Shown: positions 7,531 through 15,362 of the stretch, piece after piece
Layout: each line of letters opens with the position of its first letter
Position numbering within the stretch: position 1 is the first letter of the stretch
Source: Promethearchaeota archaeon
GTDB taxonomy: Archaea; Asgardarchaeota; Lokiarchaeia; Sigynarchaeales; SOKP01
Length of the DNA: 28,659 nucleotides
NCBI GenBank assembly: GCA_019058515.1
Contig: JAHPYY010000150.1
Coordinates: forward strand, 1-28,659
Reading direction: 5' to 3'
The notes under the pieces: generated by a model
What the model was told of the DNA's origin: nothing
The model's database searches: none
Seen by the model: the letters and a program-made list of their open reading frames with translations, nothing else
Made by a program: the position numbers and the translations under genes

Positions 7531-9840
7531 TTAATCCTCACTTATTTTTTCTGATAAATCAATCTCAGTTATACTATCTAATAAATACATATTTAAAAGG
7601 GATAGTAACCACGCTAATGTTGATTCCGCTCCCTGATTTATATTGAGACCGGTGGGTGTCAATGCATCATAACACCCGCCTGTTTTATAATTATAAAGCG
7701 ATTTATTCAAATCGTTTCGTCCTAAAAACCACTCTAAACAATGCCGTGCTTTTTTAACCCATTTTATATCTTGAGTTACTTTAAATGCCTCAACACATGC
7801 TTCAAGTATACTCTGGGCTTCAAGAGGTTGCTGATCAAATCTCGCCTTCTCTCCTTCACGAGGATGCCACCCCGAATTACCGATTGGAGTGAAGTATCCT
7901 TCATCATTTGTTTGGATGTTAATCAGCCACTCTAGCGACCTTAATCCCGCCTCAATCATATCTCCTCGCTGTAGCCACTGCCCAGACATTAGTAAAGCCT
8001 GTGGAATCTTTCCATTATCGTAAGTTAGAGTATTTTCAATCCATGACCACTCCTCACTAGCATTTGAACGATACTGGTTATATAATCGATTCGCAATCTT
8101 TTCTCGGATTCTTCTTATCTTGCTATCTCCTCCAAATCTTGCTAGATACGCGTGAATTCCTACCAAGCCAAAAGCTAAAGCTCTAGGTGAATTAAATTCT
8201 GAAAGAACTGATATGGCTCTATCGAAGACCCTTAAAGCCTGATCTCCGAATTCTTTTGTTTTTGCGAATACTACTGTTGTTCCTAAACTCCAAACAGCTC
8301 GACCATGACAATCCTCAGATCCCTCATCTTCAAGCCATTTTCGATTGTAGCCTAAAAAATTACGAAAGCGCCCGTTTTCATTGTTAAAAGCGTGTAATAT
8401 AAAGCTAAAATAACGACTATCAAGATTTTCTAATAAATCATCTTCCAACGACAAAAATTTAGCTAAAATTACTATAATTAAGGCCCTCGCATTATCATCC
8501 GTACTATAACCATGCTTGCGATTTGGTATAATGAAATTAGCGTGTTGTAATATACCAACACCATCAGTTAGCCTATAGAGGTGATCAAACTTTGGTTGGG
8601 GCATCTCAAACGGAGCAGATCGTAAGGATTTCATCTTAACTATGGGTTTTGGATGTGAAAATCTTTTTTCAACAACTTCCGCAAATATTTCTATGTATTT
8701 TCGAGCAACATTCTTCCAGATCATATCCCTAGAAAACAAATAAGCTTTTTTACGCATATTATGTCTTTCAAGTTCGTTATCCAGTAATTTAATTACTTCA
8801 TTAGCTATACTTTCTGAGTCTTTAAAGGGGATTATCACTCCTTTTCCATCTTTTAATATTTCTTCAGCATACCAATAGGGTGTGGAAATTATAGCTTTAC
8901 CAGTTCCAAGAGCGTAAGCGAGTGTACCAGAAACGATTTGTTCCTTGTTTAAATATGGAGTAACGTAAACATCTGCAGCTCCTAAAAACTCGCATAATTC
9001 TTTTAAATCTACAAATCTATTATAAAAAACTATGTGATCTTCTACTCCGAGTTTTCTGGCTCTTATTTGGAGAGAATGGCGATAAGATTCACCATATTCT
9101 TTCTTTACATTTGGATGAGTGGCTCCAAGAACAATATATATAACATCAGGATATTTTTTAACGATTTTAGGTAATGCATCAATCATTGTTTCTATACCCT
9201 TACCTGCGTTTATCAAACCAAAAGTTAAAATAACAATCCTTCCTTCTACTCCAAATTGATCTTTAAAGAAATTTGGATCTATAAATGGAACATCTGGGAT
9301 TCCATGATGAATTACATTAATTTTTTCTACAGGTATCTCATAGTTTTCTCTTAAAAGCGTTTTGGCTTGCTGACTCATGACAATTAATCGATCTGAAACA
9401 ATACCTATTGTATCAATAATTTTACGAATCTGGGGTTGAGGATTCGGTACAAGTGTGTGTAATGTAGTTATAATTGGCATATGCAAGTTGCGGAGTAATG
9501 TTAAAATATACTTTCCATAATCTCCGCCATAAATCCCAAATTCGTGCTGCAAACAAACCATATCAACATTATTAACATTCAAAAACTCTGCAGCTAATTG
9601 ATAATCCTTCAATAGATTGGCATTTAATTCAAAGCGAACTTGATCAGGATAAGGATAACCTTGCAATATATCATTCATTGCTATTGCCCAACAAGTACTT
9701 TGAGGTAGCTCATTTGATACTGCTTGCAGAAGATCACTTGTAAAAGTCGCTATACCACATTGCCGCGGTAAATAATTGCCAATAAAAGCAATAGTTCCTA
9801 AGTTTGGACGATATCCCTTTTTAACTTTCATAATAATCAT
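7531..9840 (-). CDS. Fusion: GT4 glycosyltransferase plus C-terminal helical-barrel domain
   Basis: A 769-residue two-domain protein. Residues about 12-395 form a GT-B transferase: GNYLPRQCGIATF, LQHEFGIYGGDYGK, VIHHGIPDVPF, LTFGLINAGKGIE, and the donor-site SGTLAYALGTGKAIIST. Residues about 417-755 form a separate alpha-helical region (LYRLTDGVGILQHA, HGYSTDDNARALI, GRAVWSLG, QPLEAQSILEAC, TGGCYDALTPTGLNINQGAEST) that looks like an (alpha/alpha)6 barrel of the glycosidase or epimerase type. The operon therefore carries both sugar transfer and a possible glycan-processing activity in one chain. Translation may start at Met1 or Met4. It is the first gene of the four-gene operon. Domain boundaries are by eye. 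Confidence 0.8.
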   Translation of the reverse strand: MIIMKVKKGYRPNLGTIAFIGNYLPRQCGIATFTSDLLQAVSNELPQSTCWAIAMNDILQGYPYPDQVRFELNANLLKDYQLAAEFLNVNNVDMVCLQHEFGIYGGDYGKYILTLLRNLHMPIITTLHTLVPNPQPQIRKIIDTIGIVSDRLIVMSQQAKTLLRENYEIPVEKINVIHHGIPDVPFIDPNFFKDQFGVEGRIVILTFGLINAGKGIETMIDALPKIVKKYPDVIYIVLGATHPNVKKEYGESYRHSLQIRARKLGVEDHIVFYNRFVDLKELCEFLGAADVYVTPYLNKEQIVSGTLAYALGTGKAIISTPYWYAEEILKDGKGVIIPFKDSESIANEVIKLLDNELERHNMRKKAYLFSRDMIWKNVARKYIEIFAEVVEKRFSHPKPIVKMKSLRSAPFEMPQPKFDHLYRLTDGVGILQHANFIIPNRKHGYSTDDNARALIIVILAKFLSLEDDLLENLDSRYFSFILHAFNNENGRFRNFLGYNRKWLEDEGSEDCHGRAVWSLGTTVVFAKTKEFGDQALRVFDRAISVLSEFNSPRALAFGLVGIHAYLARFGGDSKIRRIREKIANRLYNQYRSNASEEWSWIENTLTYDNGKIPQALLMSGQWLQRGDMIEAGLRSLEWLINIQTNDEGYFTPIGNSGWHPREGEKARFDQQPLEAQSILEACVEAFKVTQDIKWVKKARHCLEWFLGRNDLNKSLYNYKTGGCYDALTPTGLNINQGAESTLAWLLSLLNMYLLDSITEIDLSEKISED

Positions 9841-9903
9841 ATAAATTTATAGCATAGATTTCAAATCCTATTATCCATTTAAAATATTTTTATTATAATT
9901 ATG

Positions 9904-9956
9904 CATTTCAAATCGATTTCATTTAGTACCTACATTTTAAGTATAAATTTAAAATT
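9904..9956 (+). repeat. Direct repeat copy B flanking the glycosyltransferase operon
   Basis: Partner of the repeat at 4138-4190 (about 44 of 52 identical, same orientation). It lies between the start of the fusion glycosyltransferase and the 3' end of the Lrp gene. A weaker relative (ttaagttcctatattttaa) occurs at 14848-14870, after the opine dehydrogenase gene. Confidence 0.55.
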
Positions 9957-10010
9957 GAAATGATTTTCGCTTCAATTGTTTAAGTAAAAACGCAATTTGG
10001 TAAACAATAT

Positions 10011-10433
10011 TTATTTTATAATGTCTGTTATAAAACATGTTTCTACAATTTTAATACTATTAATTTGAGAGATATTTCCCTCAATGATTGGATTGAATTC
10101 TTCAATTGAAGGAATCTCAAGCTTAATTAACAAACCACAATCTCCTGATAATCTCCAAATATCTACTATTTCCTCTATTTCTTTTAATTGGTTAATTATC
10201 CTTTTAATTTCCGCAAATTCAGGCTCAATTTTCACAATTACATGAACTTTTGGATGATCATCTATATCATATTCAATTGTAAATTTATCAATTATGTTGC
10301 TTTTAATCATCTTATTAACTCTGCGTCTCACTGTTGCCTCTGTTTTTCCAACAACATCGGCAATTTCAGAATAAGATTTTCTACTATCTTCTTTTAATTC
10401 ATCTAATATAATAAGATCAATTGCATCTATCAT
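10011..10433 (-). CDS. Lrp/AsnC-family transcriptional regulator
   Basis: A 140-residue regulator. An N-terminal winged helix-turn-helix (MIDAIDLIILDELKEDSRKS, YSEIADVVGKTEATVRRRVNKM, residues about 1-55) is followed by a RAM/AsnC ligand-binding domain (VHVIVKIEPEF, IVDIWRLSGDCGLLIKLEI, VETCFITDIIK). Such proteins bind palindromic sites near promoters as dimers or octamers and often sense amino acids. The frame is open further upstream to 10517, but the extra 28 residues are hydrophobic and AT-rich and do not match the family. The Met at 10433 gives the canonical start immediately before the helix-turn-helix. Length is normal (about 140-150). Targets cannot be inferred; it lies beside the glycan operon and the YkgJ gene. 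Confidence 0.88.
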   Translation of the reverse strand: MIDAIDLIILDELKEDSRKSYSEIADVVGKTEATVRRRVNKMIKSNIIDKFTIEYDIDDHPKVHVIVKIEPEFAEIKRIINQLKEIEEIVDIWRLSGDCGLLIKLEIPSIEEFNPIIEGNISQINSIKIVETCFITDIIK

Positions 10434-10666
10434 ATGATTAATTCCAATCACAATAATTAGCGATAATATATAAAATACACGATAATAAAAATAAATCAGA
10501 TTAAAAAGTACGATCACAAAACTTTATCAAATGTTATCTATTCGAAAAATATAACTATTAAAACTAAGGCTTTTCATGATGGAAAGTTATTGCCTTAATA
10601 TCCTGTATACTTTGTAAATTAAATAAGTCGTTATAGGTTGTAATCCTCATTCTTAAAAAACCTAAT

Positions 10667-11263
10667 TTAAAAGAATTCATATCCCTTTAATCGTTTTATA
10701 CCTTCACATATATTTAAAAAGAGTTTTTCGTTCCTAAGATAATTAAATTGCGTATAAGGAAACCTTTTGCACGCTATGGGTTTGTAGGTATTAATTGAAC
10801 ACAGATTCAAATTTAGATAAGGGCAAGTACCATATGCATCTGTTCTTAGTATATATTTTAATCCAGAACTTAAACCCTTTAATATTGTATTAAAATCTTT
10901 AGGAGCGAATATGGGATCCTCGTCAACATTCGGTATTATTGTCGTAATATGCTTACGTAAACTACTCTTACCATAATATAAATGATTCTTTAAGATAAAA
11001 TCAATCAATTCTTCTTTCAATGCAGTAAATTCACAGTTCTTCGGTGTTTCTTCATTCTTTACTTCAATACATTCTGGTTTAATCATAGCATTTTCTAAGA
11101 GTTCGTGCTTTTTCAACATCTTCCACTTCTTAACTTCTTCCTTACAAATGTGAACTTCATAACCCGCACGGCAACATTCTCCACACATTAAACATTCAAA
11201 ATTCTCGGAGGGACTATGTTCTCCATCGAATTTTTTATCCATACTTACCTGTAAATTTGTCAT
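10667..11263 (-). CDS. YkgJ-family CxxCxxCC metal-cluster protein
   Basis: A 198-residue member of the YkgJ / zinc- or iron-chelating family. The N-terminal ligand set C-L-M-C-G-E-C-C lies at about residues 24-31, and the distal set CPYLN..LCSIN followed by KPIACKRFPYT is near residues 147-170. The family binds Zn or an Fe-S-like centre through these cysteines; its biochemical role is not established. A middle insert of about 90 residues carries no known motif. The start is the first Met (11263); Met8 is possible. An ATAAATATTTT box (11297-11307) lies about 35 nt upstream and sits inside an inverted repeat, suggesting the gene is directly regulated. Confidence 0.75.
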   Translation of the reverse strand: MTNLQVSMDKKFDGEHSPSENFECLMCGECCRAGYEVHICKEEVKKWKMLKKHELLENAMIKPECIEVKNEETPKNCEFTALKEELIDFILKNHLYYGKSSLRKHITTIIPNVDEDPIFAPKDFNTILKGLSSGLKYILRTDAYGTCPYLNLNLCSINTYKPIACKRFPYTQFNYLRNEKLFLNICEGIKRLKGYEFF

Positions 11264-11286
11264 CTCTCGAATATACTTGTAATTCT

Positions 11287-11323
11287 TATGTCAGACAAAA
11301 TATTTATGGTCGGTCTGAACATA
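11287..11323. promoter_or_regulatory. Inverted repeat enclosing the TATA box of the YkgJ gene
   Basis: The arms tatgtcagac (11287-11296) and gtctgaacata (11313-11323) are reverse complements apart from one extra base. The TATA-like box of the minus-strand YkgJ gene (11297-11307) lies between them. An inverted repeat across the TATA/BRE region is the usual layout of an archaeal repressor site. The cognate regulator is unknown; the adjacent Lrp protein and the short winged-helix protein are candidates. Confidence 0.45.
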
Positions 11324-11437
11324 TTATTAATAATTTTCCAGTAATATAATTCCTCCTTAGATCTTAGCATAATGCTTGGTGAAATTTGTCTTTAGAAATA
11401 TTGATGAGCCAAGATGCGAATGAGTTGTTTATCAAAC

Positions 11438-11662
11438 CTAACTCTTTTTTACTAAAATCTGCTTCGACGCGTAAATTACATCAATTTTGGGTAAACCTTG
11501 AATCTTTTGGATAAGATCAACTCGACTTTTGATGGTACTCCAATTAGAGCTAACCGTTTGCGAAATTTCACTAATTGTGTGAAATTTTCCATCGTTCAAA
11601 GCATCGTAAATATTCCGTACGATTTCCCATGTGGTTTTCCTATGCGACTGGCTTGTAGAAAT
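11438..11662 (-). CDS. Short winged helix-turn-helix protein with a non-standard start
   Basis: A 74-codon frame encodes a compact DNA-binding domain: WEIVRNIYDALNDGKFHT, then ISEISQTVSSNWSTIKSRVDLI as the helix-turn-helix, then a short wing (LPKIDVIYASKQILVKK). The pattern is typical of archaeal winged-helix regulators. No ATG, GTG or TTG lies between the upstream TGA (11669-11671) and the domain. An ATT at 11660-11662 has the sequence gaaggtga six nt upstream, so an ATT start is the best guess. The alternative is a gene whose 5' end was lost to a frameshift. The domain call is firm; the start is not. Confidence 0.55.
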   Translation of the reverse strand: MSTSQSHRKTTWEIVRNIYDALNDGKFHTISEISQTVSSNWSTIKSRVDLIQKIQGLPKIDVIYASKQILVKKS

Positions 11663-11741
11663 AACGATTCACCTTCAATGTAATACAAAAACTAGTAACT
11701 ATATATACTTTATATATAAAACTATATAAGCTTACTTAATC

Positions 11742-11759
11742 ATTAAACAAATGTTTAAT
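11742..11759. promoter_or_regulatory. Perfect 8-bp palindrome, operator candidate
   Basis: The sequence attaaaca-aa-tgtttaat is a perfect inverted repeat with 8-bp arms and a 2-bp centre. It lies in the AT-rich promoter region between the divergent winged-helix gene and the B12-binding protein gene, about 45 nt upstream of a TATA-like tatttaaata (11801-11810). Size and spacing suit a dimeric helix-turn-helix regulator. Confidence 0.4.
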
Positions 11760-11899
11760 TAATTAATATATCATTTCTACTTATATATAAAACATCCACA
11801 TATTTAAATAATATTTTTGGTTATAATAGTATAGTGTAAACCATGTATATTTGTATACCTGCTAATAAAGAGACAAATATGCCTATTTCTGAAATTCCT

Positions 11900-11932
11900 A
11901 AATCGACTTTGGGGGATCCCATAAGTCGGTTT
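11900..11932 (+). ncRNA. Stable hairpin in the 5' leader of the B12-binding protein gene
   Basis: A 10-bp outer stem (aaatcgactt paired with aagtcggttt, one G-U pair) is followed by a 4-bp inner stem (tggg/ccca) closed by a ggat loop, with a single bulged T. It ends 55 nt before the ATG and well downstream of the likely TATA box at 11801-11810, so it should be transcribed. No cobalamin-riboswitch core (B12 box) is visible. It may be a leader regulatory structure or a protein-binding site. Confidence 0.45.
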
Positions 11933-11987
11933 TGTGAATAATTGCGAAATAATAGCACTACAAACACTCCGATAAGGAGGTAATCTT

Positions 11988-13730
11988 ATGCTAAAACCAA
12001 GCTGTAATATCAAAAAGCAAAACAGGAAAAAAGTATTAACTGCCTGTATTGGTCAATGTGTACATGTAGCAGGAACTCATAATTTTATGGACATTGCCAC
12101 CCAATTAGGGTTTGAATGCGTCTTCTTAGGACCCGCGACTTCAAATTCAGAAATTATTAAGACAATAAAGGAGGTTGAACCAGATATTCTAGGTCTTAGT
12201 TATAGATTAACACCGTTCACAATTGTACCAATACTTCAAGATTTTAAACGTAAATATGAAAAGTTAAAAGTTAAACCAAAGCAATTATTATTTGCTGGTA
12301 CTCCTGAAGTAATTAAGGTTGTTAAAGAATTTGACTTGTTTCACGAGTATTTTATAGGTGGAGAGTCCAAACACGTAATAATCTCGGTGTTAAGAAAAGA
12401 TTTAACTGTATCCGAAGAAAAACAAAAAATTCCTATGGATTTAATATCTCGGATTCAGTGGAAAAAACCTTATCCCGTAATTAGAGCTCATTTTGGCTTA
12501 CCAAGCATGATAGACACCTTAAACGGTATAAGAAAAATAGCGGATGCAAAGATATTAGATATTATCTCAATTGCACCCGATCAAAATACACAGGCTAATT
12601 TTTTTCATCCAGAGGATCAAGTTTTGGAACTTTCAGGAGCTGGAGGCGTTCCAATAAGGAACAAGGATGGGTTCCTCAAACTGAACGGAGCGAGATTAAC
12701 GGGAAATTTTCCCTTGTTGCGAATATATGCGGGTACTCGAGATTTTATAAAATTAGCCAAATTATACAGAAAAACTATCAATAATGCTTGGGCTGCCATT
12801 CCAATTTTTTGGTTCAATCAAATGGACAGGAGAGGTCCTATAAGTTTGAATGAATCAATAAAGAAGCATTTGGAAGCAATAAAGTGGCATGGTGATAATA
12901 ATATACCCGTTGAAATTAACGATCCTCACCATTGGAGTTTGCGGGACGCCCCCGATGCCATTGCGGTTGCAGATATGTACCTGTGCGGAATTATAGCTAA
13001 AAACTTAGGGGTAAAGCACTTTATCGCTCAATGTATGTTTAATACACCGCCTTCGAGTTCGTTTGATATGGACTTAGCTAAAATTCTCGCAAAACTTGAG
13101 TTACTTTATTCATTAGCCGACGAAGGTTTTTCAATAGTCAAACAAGTTCGGACAGGATTGGCTAGTTTTCCTCTCGATTTAGAAAAGGCTAAAGGTCAAT
13201 TAGCTGCAGCTACGATGGTTCAGTTAGCCGTAAAACCCGATATAGTGCACGTTGTAAGTTATTCGGAATCCAATCACGCCGCACTTCCGGAAGATGTAAT
13301 TGAGAGCTGTAAAATTGTTGAACAGGTTATACATAGGTTTTATTCAAGCAAAATTAGCTTTATTAATGACAGGATCTTGCGAAGAAAAGAAGAACTTGTA
13401 ACACAAGCAAAATGGATCGTAAATTTAATACCGTATTTTGCGAAGAATAAACAAGAACTTAAAAATCCGTATATTAATCACAAAGTATTAACTCGGCTTG
13501 TAAAATACGGTGTATTCGACGCTCCGCATTTATTAAATAACGAATTCGCGTTAGGTAAAATAACAACGAGAATGCTAGATGGAGCATGTTATTCTTGGGA
13601 TACTTTACGCCAGAAGAAGTACGATGAAATTCAGAGAATAAAAGACAATCTTTTTGAACTCGCTGGAATTGATGTTTCAGATTTATTGAATTATAAAAAT
13701 ACTTCAATCTTTGGGGTGATAGACGAGTGA
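11988..13730 (+). CDS. B12-binding-domain protein with C-terminal mutase-like barrel
   Basis: A 580-residue protein. Residues about 15-135 look like a cobalamin-binding Rossmann domain: C24-V-H26-V-A-G29 matches the DxHxxG lower-ligand motif with Asp replaced by Cys, followed by LGLSYRLTP (the S-x-L element) and LLFAGTPE. Residues about 150-470 have the alternating strand/helix pattern of a TIM barrel with striking polar motifs (SGAGGVPIRNKDG, RIYAGTRDF, NDPHHWSLRDAPDAIAVAD), as in glutamate-mutase-like enzymes. A radical B12 mutase or corrinoid protein is plausible, but I do not recognise the subfamily. The start has a strong Shine-Dalgarno (aaggaggt) 6 nt upstream. Its stop overlaps the start of the opine-dehydrogenase-like gene, so the two products are probably made together and act in one pathway. 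Confidence 0.6.
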   Translation: MLKPSCNIKKQNRKKVLTACIGQCVHVAGTHNFMDIATQLGFECVFLGPATSNSEIIKTIKEVEPDILGLSYRLTPFTIVPILQDFKRKYEKLKVKPKQLLFAGTPEVIKVVKEFDLFHEYFIGGESKHVIISVLRKDLTVSEEKQKIPMDLISRIQWKKPYPVIRAHFGLPSMIDTLNGIRKIADAKILDIISIAPDQNTQANFFHPEDQVLELSGAGGVPIRNKDGFLKLNGARLTGNFPLLRIYAGTRDFIKLAKLYRKTINNAWAAIPIFWFNQMDRRGPISLNESIKKHLEAIKWHGDNNIPVEINDPHHWSLRDAPDAIAVADMYLCGIIAKNLGVKHFIAQCMFNTPPSSSFDMDLAKILAKLELLYSLADEGFSIVKQVRTGLASFPLDLEKAKGQLAAATMVQLAVKPDIVHVVSYSESNHAALPEDVIESCKIVEQVIHRFYSSKISFINDRILRRKEELVTQAKWIVNLIPYFAKNKQELKNPYINHKVLTRLVKYGVFDAPHLLNNEFALGKITTRMLDGACYSWDTLRQKKYDEIQRIKDNLFELAGIDVSDLLNYKNTSIFGVIDE

Positions 13731-14830
13731 AGTTTTGTGTAATTGGTGCCGGAAACGGTGGTAGAGCATTTGCTTCGTATTTATCTGCTAAGGGCTATCC
13801 AGTAAATTTGTATAACCGTTCGCTTACAAGAATCATTGATATTTGTAAGAAAGGAGGTATTAAAGCTTCAGGAGAATTAAACGGTTTTTTTCCACTTAAT
13901 CTGGTAACACAGAATTTAGAATCAGCTGTTAAAGATGTCGATGTGATTTTAATAGTTGTTCCCGCTTCTGCACATAAAGAAATTGCCAAAGAGATTGCCC
14001 CATATATTACACAAGATCAGATTTTATTGTTGAATCCTGGAAGAACATTTGGTGCTGTCGAATTTCGACGAATTATTGAAAAAAATGGCATTTCCTTTTC
14101 TACCTTTATTGCTGAAACTCAAACATTACTTTTTACTTCGCGACAGCAAAAAAAAAATAGAGTAGAAATCCTAAAAGTAAAAGAATCGGTCGATTTCGCC
14201 GCTTTTCCCGAAAAACATACTTTATTTATTCATGACACTTTAAAAGAGGTATTTCCTCAATTAAATCCAGTGGATGATTACCTTCAAATGACATTAAATA
14301 ATATTGGAATGCTATTACACCCCACTCTATCTTTATTAAATTCTAGTGCAATGGATAGTGGAAGAACGTTTAAATTTTATACGGAAGGTGTAACCGCTCG
14401 AACATGTGAAGTACTTGAGTCTATCCAAGTTGAATTAAATAATATTTACGAGATTTTAGGTCTAATACAAATGAGGTTTTGCGATTGGGCAAATAAAGTT
14501 TACGGGATAAAGAAAAAACACATTTATGATACTATTAAAAGCATTAAGGCCTACGAAACTATTCTTGCTCCAAAAAATTTAGTCACCCGATATTTCACGG
14601 AAGATGTACCAACAGGATTAGTTCCAATTTCATCGTTAGCTAGCTTTTTAGGAATCAACACCCCGATAATAGATTCCGTGATAAGTCTTTCCTCGATCCT
14701 GTGTGGAGTTAATTTTAGGAATGAAGGAAGAACAATAAAAGGATTAAGACTTGAACAATTTATTAGAAAGCGAATAGCTGTAAACGAATCAATTGAATTA
14801 CCAACATCGCAGGAAATTCGAGTTAATTAG
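13727..14830 (+). CDS. Opine/octopine dehydrogenase-family NAD(P) oxidoreductase
   Basis: A 367-residue two-domain dehydrogenase. The N-terminal Rossmann fold starts VIGAGNGGRAFASYLSAKGY (GxGNGG dinucleotide motif). It is followed by VDVILIVVPASAHKEIA and LLLNPGRTFGAVEF, typical of the NAD-Gly3P/opine dehydrogenase group. The C-terminal half (NNIGMLLHPTLSLLN..YTEGVTARTCEVLE) matches the octopine/nopaline dehydrogenase all-helical domain, including the catalytic-type histidine in the 'LHP' segment. Such enzymes reductively couple a 2-oxo acid to an amino group, or run in reverse. The start is GTG at 13727 inside the GTGA overlap with the preceding stop, so it is translationally coupled to the B12-binding protein. 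Confidence 0.8.
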   Translation: MKFCVIGAGNGGRAFASYLSAKGYPVNLYNRSLTRIIDICKKGGIKASGELNGFFPLNLVTQNLESAVKDVDVILIVVPASAHKEIAKEIAPYITQDQILLLNPGRTFGAVEFRRIIEKNGISFSTFIAETQTLLFTSRQQKKNRVEILKVKESVDFAAFPEKHTLFIHDTLKEVFPQLNPVDDYLQMTLNNIGMLLHPTLSLLNSSAMDSGRTFKFYTEGVTARTCEVLESIQVELNNIYEILGLIQMRFCDWANKVYGIKKKHIYDTIKSIKAYETILAPKNLVTRYFTEDVPTGLVPISSLASFLGINTPIIDSVISLSSILCGVNFRNEGRTIKGLRLEQFIRKRIAVNESIELPTSQEIRVN

Positions 14831-14932
14831 CTAATCTCTTCAAATTTTTAAGTTCCTATATTTTAAATCTATTAAATACATTAATTCCAAAATTAATAAA
14901 AACTGAAAACTAAGAAATATTACCATATAAAT

Positions 14933-15268
14933 ATGAAACTAAATAGATTAAAATCCATCGTTAATCAAATCCTAAGAGAATCTTCTGCGAGTGAACAAGG
15001 ATACATGATCGATCCATTCTATCATTACACTCCCGAATTCGAAATCATTATTGATTTAAAGACAGGGTCATTTAATCCTGAACTTAAAGGAGACGATGTA
15101 GAACGATATTACAAGTCTCTAATCGATTGGTTTCATAAAGTCTTGGTAAAAGAAAAAATTCCCAATGAGATTATAGAAAAAGCCATATTAACTGTAAGTC
15201 CTTCTGGTAAGGAATGTATCGTTGAAGCTCGAGGAAGGAGATTTTATTCTACATTGAAATTCAAGTAG
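14933..15268 (+). CDS. Conserved-looking hypothetical protein (111 aa)
   Basis: I do not recognise this protein. It is a soluble 111-residue chain with an alternating alpha/beta appearance: an N-terminal helix (LKSIVNQILRE), a strand with FEIIIDLKTGSFNP, a helix (VERYYKSLIDWFHKVLVKE) and a final strand pair (AILTVSPSGKECIVEARGRRFY). The codon pattern matches its neighbours and there are no low-complexity runs, so it is probably real. It follows the opine dehydrogenase gene by about 100 nt with its own AT-rich upstream region, and converges on the UDP-glucose dehydrogenase gene. Confidence 0.55.
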   Translation: MKLNRLKSIVNQILRESSASEQGYMIDPFYHYTPEFEIIIDLKTGSFNPELKGDDVERYYKSLIDWFHKVLVKEKIPNEIIEKAILTVSPSGKECIVEARGRRFYSTLKFK

Positions 15269-15362
15269 TTAATCTGAATTATCTACCTACGATTTTGCTA
15301 AATCATCTGTTATTTGCTTGTAAGTTGAGAAAATATTTTAAAAAAGAAAATAAGATTGGATT

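Noticed and set aside
4138..9956. Transposon or integron boundaries for the glycan operon
   Set aside because: No transposase, integrase, terminal inverted repeats or tRNA target is visible; only the direct repeats are reported.
10434..10517. N-terminal extension of the Lrp regulator
   Set aside because: The 28 extra residues are hydrophobic, AT-driven and outside the family alignment; the Met at 10433 matches the usual start.
11830..11987. Cobalamin riboswitch before the B12-domain gene
   Set aside because: A stable hairpin exists, but no B12-box or four-way-junction pattern is visible, and such riboswitches are rare in archaea.
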